Part shown: piece after piece, positions 1 to 11,553 of the stretch
How positions within the stretch are numbered: position 1 is the first letter of the stretch
How the letters are laid out: every line of letters starts with the position of its first letter
NCBI GenBank assembly: GCA_948567375.1
Contig: OX419759.1
Span: 44,493,493 to 44,557,492, forward strand
Direction: 5' to 3'
DNA length: 64,000 nucleotides
Source: Lunularia cruciata
Lineage: Eukaryota > Streptophyta > Marchantiopsida > Lunulariales > Lunulariaceae
The notes under the pieces: generated by a model
What the model was told of the DNA's origin: nothing
Seen by the model: the letters and a program-made list of their open reading frames with translations, nothing else
Databases searched by the model: none
Program-made: the position numbers and the translations under genes

Positions 1-749
1 TGGATCGGACTTGGAAGAACCAAAGTAAGGGCACTTTGTACTAGAATGAAGAACCCGCTCTAAGGATCCTTAACAACCTTGACTCAGGATGTACCGACCA
101 AGAAGATACACTTGGCATGAATGGTAACTTTGTGTGAGGATAAATTAGAATGTGACAAGAGTAACACAAACATAAGATGTGATTCTTGACTGAGGTTAGA
201 CTTAAAAATGACTATGAATCAGAACAGTAATAAATGGAGACTTCATCAAGGGGGTTCTGCAATGTTGAAAGACTATCTTGTGGCTTTGAGTAGTTGTCCT
301 AATTGTGTTAGAATCCCAAGCCAAGTCATGGGATTTCTATGTTTGAAGCTGAGTGAGGAGATAAGCATGATGCCTTTCAAGGGAGGAAGATACGTTTTGG
401 TCATCTCAGTTTGGAATCCTGCCATTAAACAAGTTGATATGGTAGCCAGATTTGAAGTCTTGAGCTGACTTTGGATCACTTTCTTGGCATGGAATTGGAA
501 CCTTAGTTTTCCAGGATTCATGAACAAAATTGTGGCAATAAATTTTGAGGAGGGGAAGAGAGGAAACCCGGCTTGCTGGACTGAATCCAATTGGAGGTTA
601 GTCTAAAGACAGGATGCAGGAGAGTCTAAGGGGATCACTTTCAATCAAAAGTGTGATCATGCATAAGAAATATAGGAACTGAGGTAGGCCTCCAATGAGC
701 CTCGGAAGGAAAACAGATACAAGGTAGACACCTTTGTAGACCTGATGAG
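1..749. other. No recognisable gene
   Basis: I recognise no gene here. A short open stretch on the plus strand (208-468) ends in a stop, and frames on either side are broken. Given the degenerate coding sequence that follows, this may be the upstream part of the same decayed element, but nothing in the sequence proves it. Confidence 0.4.
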
Positions 750-1220
750 GTGAAGTATTGTTGGGATAATGCTGGCTACGATAAAGCTGGAGTGGACTAT
801 CTATGTAACAAAGCAACATGCAATATTCTTCCACCTCATTTTTGCAAGAGAGAGTGTAAATTGGGTGAGGTGTTTCTATGTGAGGATGAGGCAAATGATA
901 GGGCAATGGAAAATGGACATGCGACCCCATTACTTTTTACCTTTCGCAGTCCATTAATATTTAGAATTGAATTACTCAGCCCCAAAGGTGAGAAGACAAA
1001 TGGTATCACATTTCTATCTAGGCTTGCATTGGATGTGGATGACAAGAAGAAGCGATATATGGCAGAGGTCAGAGAGAGTGACCTACATTTTGCAAGAACC
1101 AGACAAGAGATGACCTTGTCAGTTTTGGCACCCCAACCAAAGAAGAGAAGCAGACCTGAAGAGAGGGTTTCTCCAACAAAGAGGCAAACAACTCAACAAT
1201 TGCACCCAAGTTGGCATTAA
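750..1220 (+). pseudogene. Degenerate ORF with an unrecognised domain shared with the 49.7-kb locus
   Basis: Two overlapping plus-strand frames read as one protein broken by a frameshift near 950. The first (769-957) contains RQMIGQW and PHYFLPFA. The second (about 950-1220) continues with RIELLSPKGEK and LALDVDDKKK and ends in a basic stretch (PKKRSRPEER). The minus-strand segment at 49744-49986 has the same order of motifs: EQMIGNW, PHYFVPFAHH, NLFSLEEKEK and YQDVNTDEYY. Two diverged copies with matching spacing argue for a real ancestral coding domain. I do not recognise the family. It may be a retroelement gag-like part, because copia pol sequence starts 160 bases downstream, or a host gene family captured by repeats. 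The copy is broken and not expected to make protein. Confidence 0.5.
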
Positions 1221-1377
1221 ATGGTTGTGATCTCAACACACATGCTTTGTACACCATACCACAATCATTGGCTGTTGAGACTGATCCTACCTGGTTATTA
1301 GATCTGATGCCTTTGATGACAACTCTAACCCGCTCAATGCTGGCCTTGCAGACATAGAATCGGATGAGTTCCACACT

Positions 1378-3059
1378 GCACCTAGCGCTCCAACATCAAA
1401 CACATCACCTGCAACAGACACTAAACTCACCAATACTCTCAAATCCAGCCTCATTTTCAAGCCAACTCAACGGTACCCCAATAGCAAATATATTGCTACA
1501 ATGACTGATGATATTGATCCGCCTATGGACAACTCTCTTGAACCACCATCATATGCTGCTGCATTAAAGAGTAAAAAAGCAGCACAGGGGATTGAAGCAA
1601 TGTAAGCAGAATACAATGCACTACTAATCATGGATTTTTTCCCTGAAATGCCATGAATTGACTTATCAGAGACTGAAAATGTCACTTGTTCTAAGTGAAA
1701 ATAATGCACAAGGTGAGATAGAGTGCTTCAAAACCTGTGTGGTTGCTCAAGGGTACACACAAGTTATAGGCATCAACTATTGGATGACATCATCACTCAT
1801 TGCAGCTATGACCACAATCTGTATCATATTCAGCCTGGCCGCATCACAAACCCTGTTCCTTGAGCAAATTGATCACAACATACTTGAATGTCCTCCTCCA
1901 ACACAACATCTATCTAGAACCACCCTCTAGATACACTTCACTTCATACAATTTGGAAACTCAATAAGGCGCTATGTGGTGTAAAGCAATCAGACCATGAA
2001 CAGCTCAAAACCTTTACAACACAACTCCACAACATGGGTTTTTCAACCTCATCGTCTGACCAATGCCTCTTTTACATTACTCAAGAATGCCATGCATTGT
2101 ATCTCCCCTTCTACATTGACCACATCCTCCTTGGCACCGCTTCACAAACTTGCTTGCTGATATCAAAAATTGCCTTGCTATTACATTCAAAGTCAAGCAT
2201 CTTGGACCTGCAAGATACTTACTTGGACTTCAAATTTTTCATCAAGAGACACACAACATTTCTATACCACAAACTAATGATATCAAGCATGTTCTATCTT
2301 GGGCAAATCTCTCTAATATAAATCCAAGCTGCACACCTCTGTCCCCAGGAACACAACTCTGCCCAGCTACAGACTCCAAAGTTGGAATAGGATACCCATA
2401 TAGACAACTCCTCGAAAAAGTCAACTACGTGGCAACCTGCACATGACATGGCATCACACACAGTTTGTCTCTCCTTGCATAACATTCCTCTCACCCAACT
2501 CACTGGGCAGTACTAAAACATTTGTTTCGATACTTGACTGGAACACTTGATCATTGTCCTCTCTGGCCTACGTCCATCCCCAAACTTATCTGAATTGCAT
2601 ATGTGAATGCAGACTGGGCAAATCAATGATCATCATGTAAATCCTGTACATGCATCTTTCTACTATTAAATGATATTGCAGTTATGTAGTCATCTAAGAA
2701 ACAAACTGCAATTGCTTGCTAAACAATAGAATATTTCGCTCTTGCTGGGGCAGACCACAAAGCTACATGGGCACAAAACATTATGGTGTCCCCCACCAAA
2801 ATAATAGGACCTATAGTCATCCCAGCTAACAGCCACGGTTATCATCGTAACCTCCAACACTAGCACAGTTGCATCAAACAGAATGAAACATTACGACATT
2901 AGTCTTCATTATATCAAGAATATAGTAACAAAAGGTTATGTTTCCCTTGTTTCAATCCCCAATATTGACAATCTTGCAGATATCCTTACCAAAACACAGG
3001 TGGTTCCCACAGCCCTTTTCCGCGAATGTCTCGGCCTTCACTCTCTTGATTCAACATAA
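1378..3059 (+). pseudogene. Ty1/copia pol remnant (reverse transcriptase and RNase H)
   Basis: A frame from 1378 reads a low-complexity linker, then PPSYAAALKS and IEAM-stop-AEYNALL, the usual entry to copia reverse transcriptase. There follow GEIECFKTCVVAQGYTQ, a diverged palm (KLNKALCGVKQ, DQCLFY, then FYIDHILLG where YVDDILI is usual), FKVKHLGPARYLLGLQI, and an RNase H part with KHLFRYLTGTLDH and YVNADWA. It finishes with NLADILTKTQ and FRECLGLHSL before a TAA at 3059, the typical end of copia pol. Frameshifts and stops occur throughout, and the second catalytic Asp of the YVDD box reads His. Gag, protease and integrase are not recognisable upstream and no LTR was found, so this is an old 3' fragment. 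Confidence 0.88.
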
Positions 3060-3310
3060 CTCACTCCATCTTAACTCCGTTTCCTTCTGTTTCTTCATCA
3101 TCTTCCTCAACACATCTTGCAATCTCTTGTTTCTTCCTTCCTAGAACATCCATCCACGCCGATACAAATCAAACACGCCTCTTACTCTCCCTACTCCCTA
3201 CCGTTTTCCAACCACCTCCACGCCCGACAACTTGCTAAATCTCCCGAGTTTACCCGGCCGTGATTAACGATACGCGATAAGGTCGTAGTAGGTGTTGGTG
3301 TAACAACGGC

Positions 3311-3388
3311 GTGGAGCCACGTGGAAACAAGTATTAGCAGATGTTAACCGTGGAGCCACTTCGAAACAAGTGTCAGCAGTTGTTAACC
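3311..3388 (+). repeat. 39-bp direct repeat, two units
   Basis: Units 3311-3349 and 3350-3388 begin GTGGAGCCAC and end TTAACC, with a handful of substitutions between them. They lie about 200 bases upstream of the PPO fragment at 3588. They may be a leftover of a promoter region or a simple local duplication. Confidence 0.75.
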
Positions 3389-3587
3389 GTGTCAGTACAC
3401 CTTGCCTTCAAAATAGATGCAGTTAATTTCAATACTGCCACCACCTCGCTGACACAGCATCTCTCTCTGCACAGTTATAATAGACACAACTCTACCTTAG
3501 ACAACATTGTATCAAGTCTCGTCCCGTACCCGGCTTGGAAGATTTTGCAATAAAACACCTACGGCGCTGTCACTGAAAACAGCTCGT

Positions 3588-3870
3588 AACATGTGGGACG
3601 TCTGGAAAACTACTCCCGAGAAGGTCACCAGATCAGGACGCAGGAAGAGAACTGGCTACAGCTCAAGGCACTTCCTCGACACAGAATTCACTTCCTTAGA
3701 CGAGAACCAAGATATGGTGGTTGTCAAGGTCAGGGATTCCCTCAACACCTCCACACCCATTCCTGGAGTGAATGCTTCGGGTAACAACTCCAGCGTGTCC
3801 TACCTCCTACAAACTTGCTCGTAGAGCTCCAACCAAGAAAGACCTCATCGGCAAGCAGAAGGATCCATGA
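3588..3870 (+). pseudogene. Polyphenol oxidase pseudogene fragment
   Basis: The translation matches the intact PPO at 21823-23610 from the end of the CuB region (WDVWKT) through the DWL-type region (FLDTEF, DENQDMVVVKVRDSL). It then jumps about 40 residues to a segment like ATPSGNN, shifts frame, and continues as LARRAPTKKDLIGKQK before a TGA at 3868-3870. Residue equivalents in the intact gene (630-residue reading) are about 379-432 and 470-505. All six copper-binding histidines are missing, so it cannot be an active oxidase. A short upstream stretch (about 3520-3580, RLGRFCNKTPTA) faintly resembles the mature N-terminus near residue 70 of the intact protein, which would mean a large internal deletion. 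This is weak. No introns are visible. It is probably a decayed duplicate on the opposite strand. Confidence 0.87.
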
Positions 3871-5935
3871 CAGGCAGAAGGGTGTTGGTTACTAAAATTA
3901 CTTACATATAGCATTAATTCTTCGACCTCAGTGTGGTCTGCTAGGTTCGAGTCAGATTACAAGTCATCATTCTTTTAAAGAACAGCTTCATAGCTTGATT
4001 GTTGATTATCATGTTGGCTGAGAAACGTATGTGTCTCAATTCAACGTGTCTTGAAGTTTATGGATGATAGGATATATCTGTGGACAGATTCTTAATCACT
4101 GAAAACTGGTGGTTCTTCGCTAATAGCTTGTGTCTACAAGGATTTTGGTTGCACGTTATGAGTGCAGCATAATAATAGTTCCCAAGGAAACAGAAAGTGA
4201 TACATTAGGGGTCTGATAGTGTTACTATCAGCCAAGGGTTTAGCATAGAAACTTGTAAAACTTTAAGATCTATTCCAATCAATCTCAATTATTGCCCTCT
4301 GCAGGTGAATCAATGTACTTGGCAATGCGCATAATGTTCTAAGCAAAATTCGATTTTATCCAAAACGCTTCACTTGATACAGTCGATTTGCATATCTAGG
4401 AGAAATTATATGGCGGTCAAAATAAAAAATTTAAAAAAAAATTTTTAAAATTAAAAAAAAAATTAAAAAAAATATATATATATAAGATCGTGAGACAGTT
4501 TGGTTCCTCTCTACGTTGGTGTTTAAAGAAGAAAGTGACCCTTGTACGAGAGGCCTGGGTTTTGAATCGACTTATTGACCCTTGAACAACCTATGTTTTC
4601 TACTTTAACAAACGTTTGACAGATTATCCGACTCCGAGCAGTGTAAGTTATTGGTTTGTTGGCTGGTCTTTGTTTGGTTATGGAAGTCTCACAGGTTTTT
4701 ACTTAAATATACACTATACACCTCATGCAGCCAGTATGTCTTTTATGCTGGTTTATCTTCAGTCTTTTTCGTGGATTATATTATGGAAGTTATGCGTGTC
4801 TTATATATATATATCGATGTAAATTAAGTATAGCTTGTTGAACCTTCGAGGATTATACTTCTAATATGTTGTATAAGACTAACATGTTAGTTTGAGTTGC
4901 GATGCATCACAGATGTAGCTCAACAAAGACAACCACTTATTTCATAATTTTAGAATCAAGAAATCCCGTAAGAAGTTCTTAATGGTTCTGCTTAATGGAG
5001 TTTCGCCCAAGTCAAGTTCTTGGCGGTGAAGAGGGCAGATGTGGTTCCACCCTAATTTATGCGCGCTACGCGCACCTTCAGAGGGAATAATTAGTTGTAA
5101 ACCTTTTAGTTTTTTCACTTGGCAAAAGATTGAATTGAATATCTCTATGTCAGGTGTATATAACCATATTCCTACTTTCATCTCAGATCAACCATGACAC
5201 TAGTATAACTTAGCTGATTAAGTATTACATTAATTTGGATATGACAATCACCCGTTGAAATACTACTTCTGGTTTACTAGATTAGCATAGTACCAACCTC
5301 AATATTCTAGATCCTCAGGGTTACAGATCGTTATAGAGGAACCTTTTTATGGTGTTTATGAGTCCAGCTTTGCGACCTCACGATGGTGCAGAGTAACTTG
5401 CAAAAGTCCACCTTTCCAAATGTGTAGTTTCAGAATTAATTATTCAACATATCAAATTATAACAACTTACGACTAATATAAAAACTTTTTTTTTTGGGAA
5501 ACCAGTCCATTGCTCTTCTTATCTTACACTCTCTCGTCTTATAAGGTATTTTAAATCAGTTTTCACTCTTCCCGGTCGATTGGTCCTCATACTAATAATA
5601 AAATGTTTGTTGAATCCAGGGGGCTAAATGAGTGATTACACTTTTACTACTAAAGAAGATCAGACCAAAATTACTCATTTCTGAGTTTGCCTTGGCCCTC
5701 ACTAAGCTTTGAAAGCTCAGTTGCTTCCAAAAGATAGCACTCAAGAATCATAGTAGTCAATTGAGCAGCAACCTCGGGCCTTCCTTGGATAAGAAGCAGG
5801 AGGGCGAAACAAAGAGACGATGTTTGAAAACAGATGCAAAATATGTACGTTCATGATCATGGCGGAAGCAGAATCAAACTGTGGAACGGGTATGAGACGC
5901 ACCTAAGTATCATCTGATACTAAGGTGACATCTGA
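3871..5935. other. Intergenic stretch without a recognisable gene
   Basis: No coding sequence, RNA gene or transposon protein is recognisable. The stretch holds an A-rich low-complexity patch (4421-4485). A minus-strand open stretch (4942-5181) encodes no motif I know. A small inverted repeat near 5906-5921 (AGTATCA and TGATACT around two bases) sits just before the truncated LTR. Confidence 0.5.
4421..4485. repeat. A/T low-complexity tract ending in a TA run
   Basis: The tract is runs of A broken by TT or TTT, ending in about six TA dinucleotides. It is simple sequence with no coding content. Confidence 0.9.
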
Positions 5936-6197
5936 TACTTCTTGGCTAGCTTAGCTTGCATCTCAAGTAAATAGCTTCTAGAAGGAAATATCTAGAAAGT
6001 TCCAACTAGCTTAACTTGCATGCCAAGTAAGCAACTTTTAGAAGTAAACTTCTTGACAAGCTTCTCAAGAGCCTTGTATGATCCCTAGAAATATAAGAGC
6101 TAAAGTTCATGCTAAGCATTTGGAGTTTTACCTCATTTGAGTGTTCTAATGTGAGCTTCCATTCTCCTATTTCTCTCCTTGGTCATGGTCTTTTACA
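5936..6197 (+). repeat. Truncated 5' LTR of chromovirus copy 1
   Basis: It matches the 3' part of the LTR at 10990-11407 from the segment with CTAGCTTAGCTTGCATCTCAAG to the end CTTTTACA. The first third is missing. It contains TTCTAGAA modules and a diverged TATA region (AGAAATATAAGAGC near 6089). Confidence 0.85.
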
Positions 6198-6198
6198 T

Positions 6199-6210
6199 TG
6201 GTATTGGAGT
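6199..6210 (+). other. Primer-binding site, initiator tRNA-Met type (diverged)
   Basis: TGGTATTGGAGT follows one base after the LTR end. The consensus complementary to the 3' end of plant initiator tRNA-Met is TGGTATCAGAGC. Copies 3, 4 and 5 of the family carry closer matches at the same place. Confidence 0.75.
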
Positions 6211-6469
6211 AAAAATGGGATGGATGGAATTTATAGACCACCAAATCCACTTCCACAAAACCATTGGGATTTTCATGTCCAAATATTACCCAAACATCTT
6301 TTAACCCAATTTATCACCTTGCATTTTGGATAGGATTTTTTGTATATGATCACCTTGTTTGAGGAACCCTTGATACTTTTGTTGGAACTTATGGAGACTA
6401 GTGGACGTGTTGCATCTATGTGTAAATCAATTAGATAAATTAAGAATAGTGGGATAAAGTAGTAGCTAT

Positions 6470-7330
6470 GGCGGCAATACCATACAATGGAGCAACAAAT
6501 TGAGCACTTTACTCAATTGTTGGATGAATGAGAGCAGCAATGACAAGAACATATAGAGAGCCCAACAGTTTGAGATGGAGAAGATCACATCCGATTTCCA
6601 AAACCCAAGGTGTTTGAAGGCAAGAATCTTCTGAGAATAGTGAAGAATTTTGTGTTTCACCGCAAATGTTACTTTGAAGCCACAAACCTTCAAGATGAAT
6701 GGAAATAAATTCTCTTGGATTCTAGCGAATTGGATGGTGTGGCATAACTTTGGTGGCAATTCCAAGTTGAGCAAGCTGAATGATAGATTATTACACCAAT
6801 TTTGACATGAAAAAAATTCAAGGATGCAACACTTGGTTGATTTTAAACTATAAATACCACCCAAGCTGCACAAGATAAACCGCCGGAGTTGAAGTAGATT
6901 TGCTCTATAAGAAGTTACATCACACAATTTTAGAATATCATTATGCAAATTCTAGATATACAAGAAGGTGAAATTTTGATCAATTTGTGTGGAGATTGAA
7001 AGCACAAACCAAATTAGAGGTGACCATGTAAGAACCATAGAATGTAGAAGAAGCTATCCAATTGGCTGAGTGCTTTGATTCCTTGGTTCCGACAACTTGG
7101 TCTCAACCTTGACCTACACAAAGCCTACAAATACACTATGCACAGGTGGAGAAACAGGCACCAATGGAGATTGATGCTATCAAACGGAGACCACAAGGTA
7201 TAGCAGATAGAGAAACATTATGAAAAAATGGAGGTTGTTTTTATTGTCGCCAAGTTGGACATTGCATTGCTGAATGCAATGCAATTCCTTAGTGGGGTGG
7301 CCCACTAAGGAATGGGTGACCTCAACAAGG
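6470..7330 (+). pseudogene. gag of chromovirus copy 1
   Basis: Broken frames cover a retrotransposon gag: an equivalent of WWQFQ near 6750, then a CCHC zinc knuckle at about 7230-7275 reading CFYCRQVGHCIAEC. That is a perfect C-x2-C-x4-H-x4-C. The knuckle would bind genomic RNA during packaging. Multiple in-frame stops lie upstream of it. Confidence 0.8.
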
Positions 7331-7337
7331 TGTCCAA

Positions 7338-7748
7338 ATGGAATTGTGGAATAAAAGATCAAAGAGACAAGGAATCCCAATAGGAGATTTTGAGCCGTCT
7401 ACTAAGAGCTTCATTGGTTCCAATGGGATTGAAGGTTTGACCTATGCAAGTTTGCTTCACTTGCAAGGTACAATATCTAATCGGGGTTGTATGATTTTGG
7501 TTGATTTTGGAAGCTCAAAGAATTGCATGTTTATGCAAGTAGCAAAGGTATTGTGTATATTTATCAAACCAATAATTGGAAGTAGATTGATGATTATAGA
7601 TGGTAGAAAGGGCTCTCCATTCCGTACCTCACATCTTGTTACTTTCAACATTGGGAAGGAGTATTTGGAGTGTATGAGGTTTGTAGTGGCATCTGTACAC
7701 TATGATGTCATTCTAGAACTACCTTGGCTTGAATTTCATAATGTTTAA
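7338..7748 (+). pseudogene. Protease domain of chromovirus copy 1
   Basis: A 136-residue open frame contains ILVDFGSSKN, the retropepsin active-site loop. The usual D-S/T-G triplet is D-F-G here, as it is in copy 4, while copy 5 has D-S-G. Next come the flap region (GRKGSPFRTSHLVTF) and VILELPWLEFH, corresponding to the IxGxPWL segment before the spacer. The enzyme would cleave the Gag-Pol polyprotein. The frame is cut by a stop at 7748 before the 20-residue repeats. Confidence 0.85.
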
Positions 7749-7851
7749 TTCGATTAGACCCGATGATAAATTCAAGTACAACACCAAGGTATGAATTTCT
7801 GATTAGTTTGTTTGGTACCTTTGAGTAAGACACCTAAGAATAGTCAGTCCA

Positions 7852-8031
7852 AAGATGAGAAGTTGGTTAAGAAGGTAGCCATAGAGCATGCCTTGAAGGG
7901 AGAGGAGCCCAAGATGAGAAGTTTGCCATGAAGGTAACCATGGAGCACGCTTTGAAGAGAGGTGAGTCCCTAGATGAGAAGTTTGTTAGTGAAGCAGCCA
8001 TAGAGCAAGCTTTGGAGGAAAATAGGTCTGT
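7852..8031 (+). repeat. 60-bp (20-residue) tandem repeat between protease and RT, copy 1
   Basis: Three units with a 60-base period encode variants of DEKFVxKxxIEQALKExxS. The repeat ends in a diverged unit followed by VWIKPIAQG. The same module is present in copies 2-5 with different unit numbers. Confidence 0.88.
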
Positions 8032-8130
8032 ATTTGTGGTGTGGATCAAGCCAATTGCACAAGGAAAATATGAGGAGAACCAAAAGCTTCATCAAGCAAG
8101 GGTTGATTAGATAGTTTAGGAGTTTGGGAA

Positions 8131-10630
8131 TATATTTCTGGATGATTTGCTGAAAGGATTACCATCCAACCGTGGTATGCACTTCAAGATTGAGTTATTA
8201 CCAAGGAAAACTCCACTGAGTAGACTAATCTGTAGGCTCTCACCAAAGGTGTTGGAGGAGTTGTGGATAAAACTTACAAAGTTGTTGGAGAAGGACTTCA
8301 TATGACAAAGTACTTCTCCTTGGGGAGCACTAGTATTATTTGTTCCAAAGAAGGATGGAAGACTTTGTTTTCATATTGATTATCATGGGCTCAATAAGAA
8401 AATAGTGAAGAATGCATATCCCTTGCCTCGGATTGATGACTTGCTTGATCAATTGAGTGGAGCACGATATTTTACCAAACTTGATCTTTGTTGTGGCTAT
8501 TGGTAAATCCCCATTAATAGGAACGATGTGAAAAAAATAACCTTTTGCACAAGGTATGTGCATTTTGAGTGGAGAGTTCTACCTTTTGGGCTCACTAATA
8601 CTCCAATGGTCTTCATGGATCAAATGCATTTGATGTTGGATGGATTATTGGATTGGTACATGGTGACGTTCTTGGATGATATCTTAATCTATAACAAAAT
8701 AGAGATATAACAAGTGAATCACATGCAAGAAGTCCTAAGATGACTATGATTATGGAAATTTTACTATAAGAAGTTGAAGTGTGATTTTTGGCAAAAGAAA
8801 ATTACCTTCTTGGGTCACAAGATCTCATCAGAGGGGATAAAGATGGAAGAGGGGAAAATCAAGGACGTTATTGATTGGCCTACTCCAAAGGATACTATAG
8901 AAGCATGGGCATTTATCGATGGATTGATTCATTATCATGCTCATGTGACTGCACCATTGATTGACCTCTTGGGGAAGAACTTGAGCTTCCAATGGACCAC
9001 CAAGCACAAAAAAGCATTCCATAAGTTGAAACATATGATATCTTCAAGACCCATCCTTCAACTATATGATCTCAACTACCTTGTGTGATTGATTTTGATG
9101 CTTCTAACTTTGCAATTTGAGCCATATTGCAATAAGAATTCTTGGATGGACTACCTCCCATTGCCTTTATGTCTTGTTGACTAAATACAGCTGAAAGAAA
9201 TTACTCTATTTAAGACCAAGAACAACTTACAATGGTATATGCCACCAAAGTATGGAAATATTATCTATTGGAGAAACAAGTGATCATGCAAATTGATCAC
9301 AAACTATTGTTACAAACCATAAACTTAGAACATATGAAGAGTCAACATCATCGATGGGAGGACCAACTCCAATTGTTTGACATCAAACTTGAGTACAAAC
9401 CAGGTTGGTTCCATGTCATCCTTGATGCTCTACCATGGCAACTTGATTTGAAATCTCTTCCTCTCATCACAAAAACAATTAAAATAGTGTCAATTGACTC
9501 CAAGATCCAAAATGAGTTTCAATCAGCTCTACAAAAATATCCCTCCTTCCAAATGGTATATGGTCATCTGACAACATGCGACAAGGAGTTCAACACCTTT
9601 TCATTCAAGGAAGGCCTTCTATTCCACAAGGACCAGATCTATATTCTAGCCAAAGGTGATCTCCAACTTGTAGGCCTTCAAGAAGCCCATGATTTACCAA
9701 TAGCTAGGCACATGGGTAGGGACAAGACCTTGGGTACCCTCCAACTCCAATGGTGGTGGCCAAACACGATACAAGATGTTTGAGAGTCTGTCTGATTGTG
9801 TGAGAGTTGCCAATGTAACAAGGCCAATAGACAAAAGCCAAATGGACTCCTTCAACCACTCCCTATCCTATCCACTTAATGGGAACTCCTTAGCTTGGAT
9901 CTCATCACATCCTTGCCTCAAACAAAGCAAGGACACATAGCAATTGTGGTGTTTGTGGATAAGCTCAATAAGTAAATCCAGTAGGCACCAACTGTTGATA
10001 TCATGGATGCACCAACCTTAGCGTAAATCTAATTCAACAATGACTTTAGGCATCATGAGATGCCATGTGTACTCATCTCTGACCATGATCCTCAATTCGT
10101 AAGGAAGTTTTAGCAAGCACTCTTCCAAATACTCAGCACCAAGCTTACTTTGTCCACAATCTATCATCATCAAATTGATAGACAAACCAAACATGCAAAT
10201 TGTACCTTAGAAGATATGTTGCATGCCAACATCAATGTCCACCATATCAATTGGGATGAATGTCTTGCAGTTGCAGAATTTGCCTATGATAATTCCAAAC
10301 ATGCAAGCACCAGATTTTCTTCTTTCTTTCTCAATTTTGGCCAAGATCCGCTTGTTCCAAATTCTCTTCTTACTCCTCTTCCATCTCAGATCCCTCGTAC
10401 TTCAACCTCCTTGACCACCATATCTTAATCTCTCCAAGAAGCCAAATCTCACCTACTTGTTGCTCAAAATTGTCAAAAACAATATACAAACCACCATCAT
10501 CATGATCTGACCTTTGAAGTCAATGATGAAGTCATGTTATCCTCTAGTAACTTACCCTTCCCACTTGATATCCAAGTTCATAAATTCACTCCTGATTAGA
10601 TAGAACCCTTTGAGGTAGCCCAAATCATCT
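8131..10630 (+). pseudogene. pol of chromovirus copy 1: RT, RNase H, integrase
   Basis: Reverse transcriptase runs from about 8240 ([22 protein letters not shown]) to the active site VTFLDDILIY near 8670, which keeps both Asp residues. The connection and RNase H region has FQWTTKHKKAF (about 8985) and later KVWKYYLLEKQVIMQIDHKL (9250-9310). Integrase begins with the zinc-binding region (HDLPIARHMG, WWWPN, CESCQ) near 9690-9815, then a catalytic core with DHDPQF near 10080 and YHHQIDRQT at 10160. Stops and frameshifts are frequent (for example at 8730, 9118 and 9781), so it is not functional. Confidence 0.9.
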
Positions 10631-10935
10631 CTCATGTTGCTTATCGACTTGTCTTACCTTATCATATGCGTATCCACCCTATCTTTCACATTTCCAAGTT
10701 GAAACCCTTTGTTCCTATCCCATCTTCTTTTTCCTCTTGTGTCCAAAAACCTCCTCTTTCCATCCCTATCAATGGCCATGAGGAGTACAAAGTTGATCAT
10801 ATCCTTGCACGTTGGCACATTCAACAAGGACGTCAACAACATACAGAGTACAAGGTCCTTTGGAAAGGGTGTCCCCTTCATGATGCCACATGGGAATCTC
10901 TTTCTCACCTCCAGAATGCACATATGGCCATCTAG
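10631..10935 (+). pseudogene. GPY/F end and chromodomain of chromovirus copy 1
   Basis: The frame 10666-10935 reads HPIFHISKLKPF, then a spacer, then a chromodomain: EYKVDHILAR, TEYKVLWKG, DATWESLSHL. Chromodomains at the integrase C-terminus of chromoviruses bind histone marks and steer integration into heterochromatin. Aromatic and WE positions typical of the fold (Y, W, W) are present. It stops just before the purine-rich tract. Confidence 0.9.
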
Positions 10936-10989
10936 GATTTTGAAGCTTCAATGGTGATGAGGACTTCACCAACTAGTGGTGGGAGAATA

Positions 10990-11407
10990 TGTAACAATAT
11001 GGAGTTAAACGATGAAGTTAGTAAGGCTAACAAAGAAGAAAATAAAACAAATTAACCTAAAATATTCTAGAGTATCTAGGAAGCTTCTTGGGAAGCTTTC
11101 CAACTAGCTTAGCTTGCATCTCAAGTAAATTGCTTCTATATGGAAGTTTCTAGACTGTTCTAAATAGCTAAGTGAACTTGCATGCCAAGTGAGCGACTTC
11201 TAGAAAGAAGCTTCCCAATTAACTTGGCTTGCATTCCAAGAAAGTGTCTCAAGGAATCTTCTCGAGAAGCTTCTTAAGAACCTTGTATGATCCTTATAAA
11301 TACAAGAGTCGGCACTCATGCTAGGCATTTGGATTTTATCCCTCATTCAAGTGTCCCAATGTGAGTTTTCATTCTTCTATTTCTTTTCTCAATCACATTC
11401 TTTTACA
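10990..11407 (+). repeat. 3' LTR of chromovirus copy 1
   Basis: It starts TGTAACAATATGG and ends TTTTACA (TG...CA). It follows a purine-rich tract (GTGGTGGGAGAATA). It contains several GAAGCTTC and TTCTAGAA modules and a TATAAATA box at 11295-11302. Confidence 0.92.
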
Positions 11408-11553
11408 AGTGATGACCAGTTAAACTACTTATGTTTCTTTCTAGTGAGGCACAAAGTGATGACATGCAGACCGTGAGACTACATGTTGTGATGGTAGGTT
11501 AAAGGTTTCCATTTCCTCGAGTGAAGTTGTTATTGTTAGAACTATATTAGTCG

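Larger units (their letters stand above)
5936..11407 (+). mobile_element. Ty3/gypsy chromovirus, copy 1 (decayed)
   Basis: Order on the plus strand: truncated 5' LTR (5936-6197), primer-binding site, gag with a CCHC knuckle, protease, tandem 20-residue repeat, reverse transcriptase, RNase H, integrase, chromodomain, purine-rich tract before the 3' LTR (10990-11407). This order and the C-terminal chromodomain place it among chromoviruses. Many stops and frameshifts interrupt every domain. The 5' LTR lacks its start, so no target-site duplication can be checked. It belongs to the same family as copies 2-5. Confidence 0.95.

Noticed and set aside
3945-3965. GGTTCGAGTC resembling a tRNA T-arm
   Set aside because: No acceptor stem, D-arm or anticodon arm can be drawn around it.
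4942-5181. A 79-codon minus-strand open frame
   Set aside because: There is no motif, no homologue in the window, and the length is within chance for this composition.
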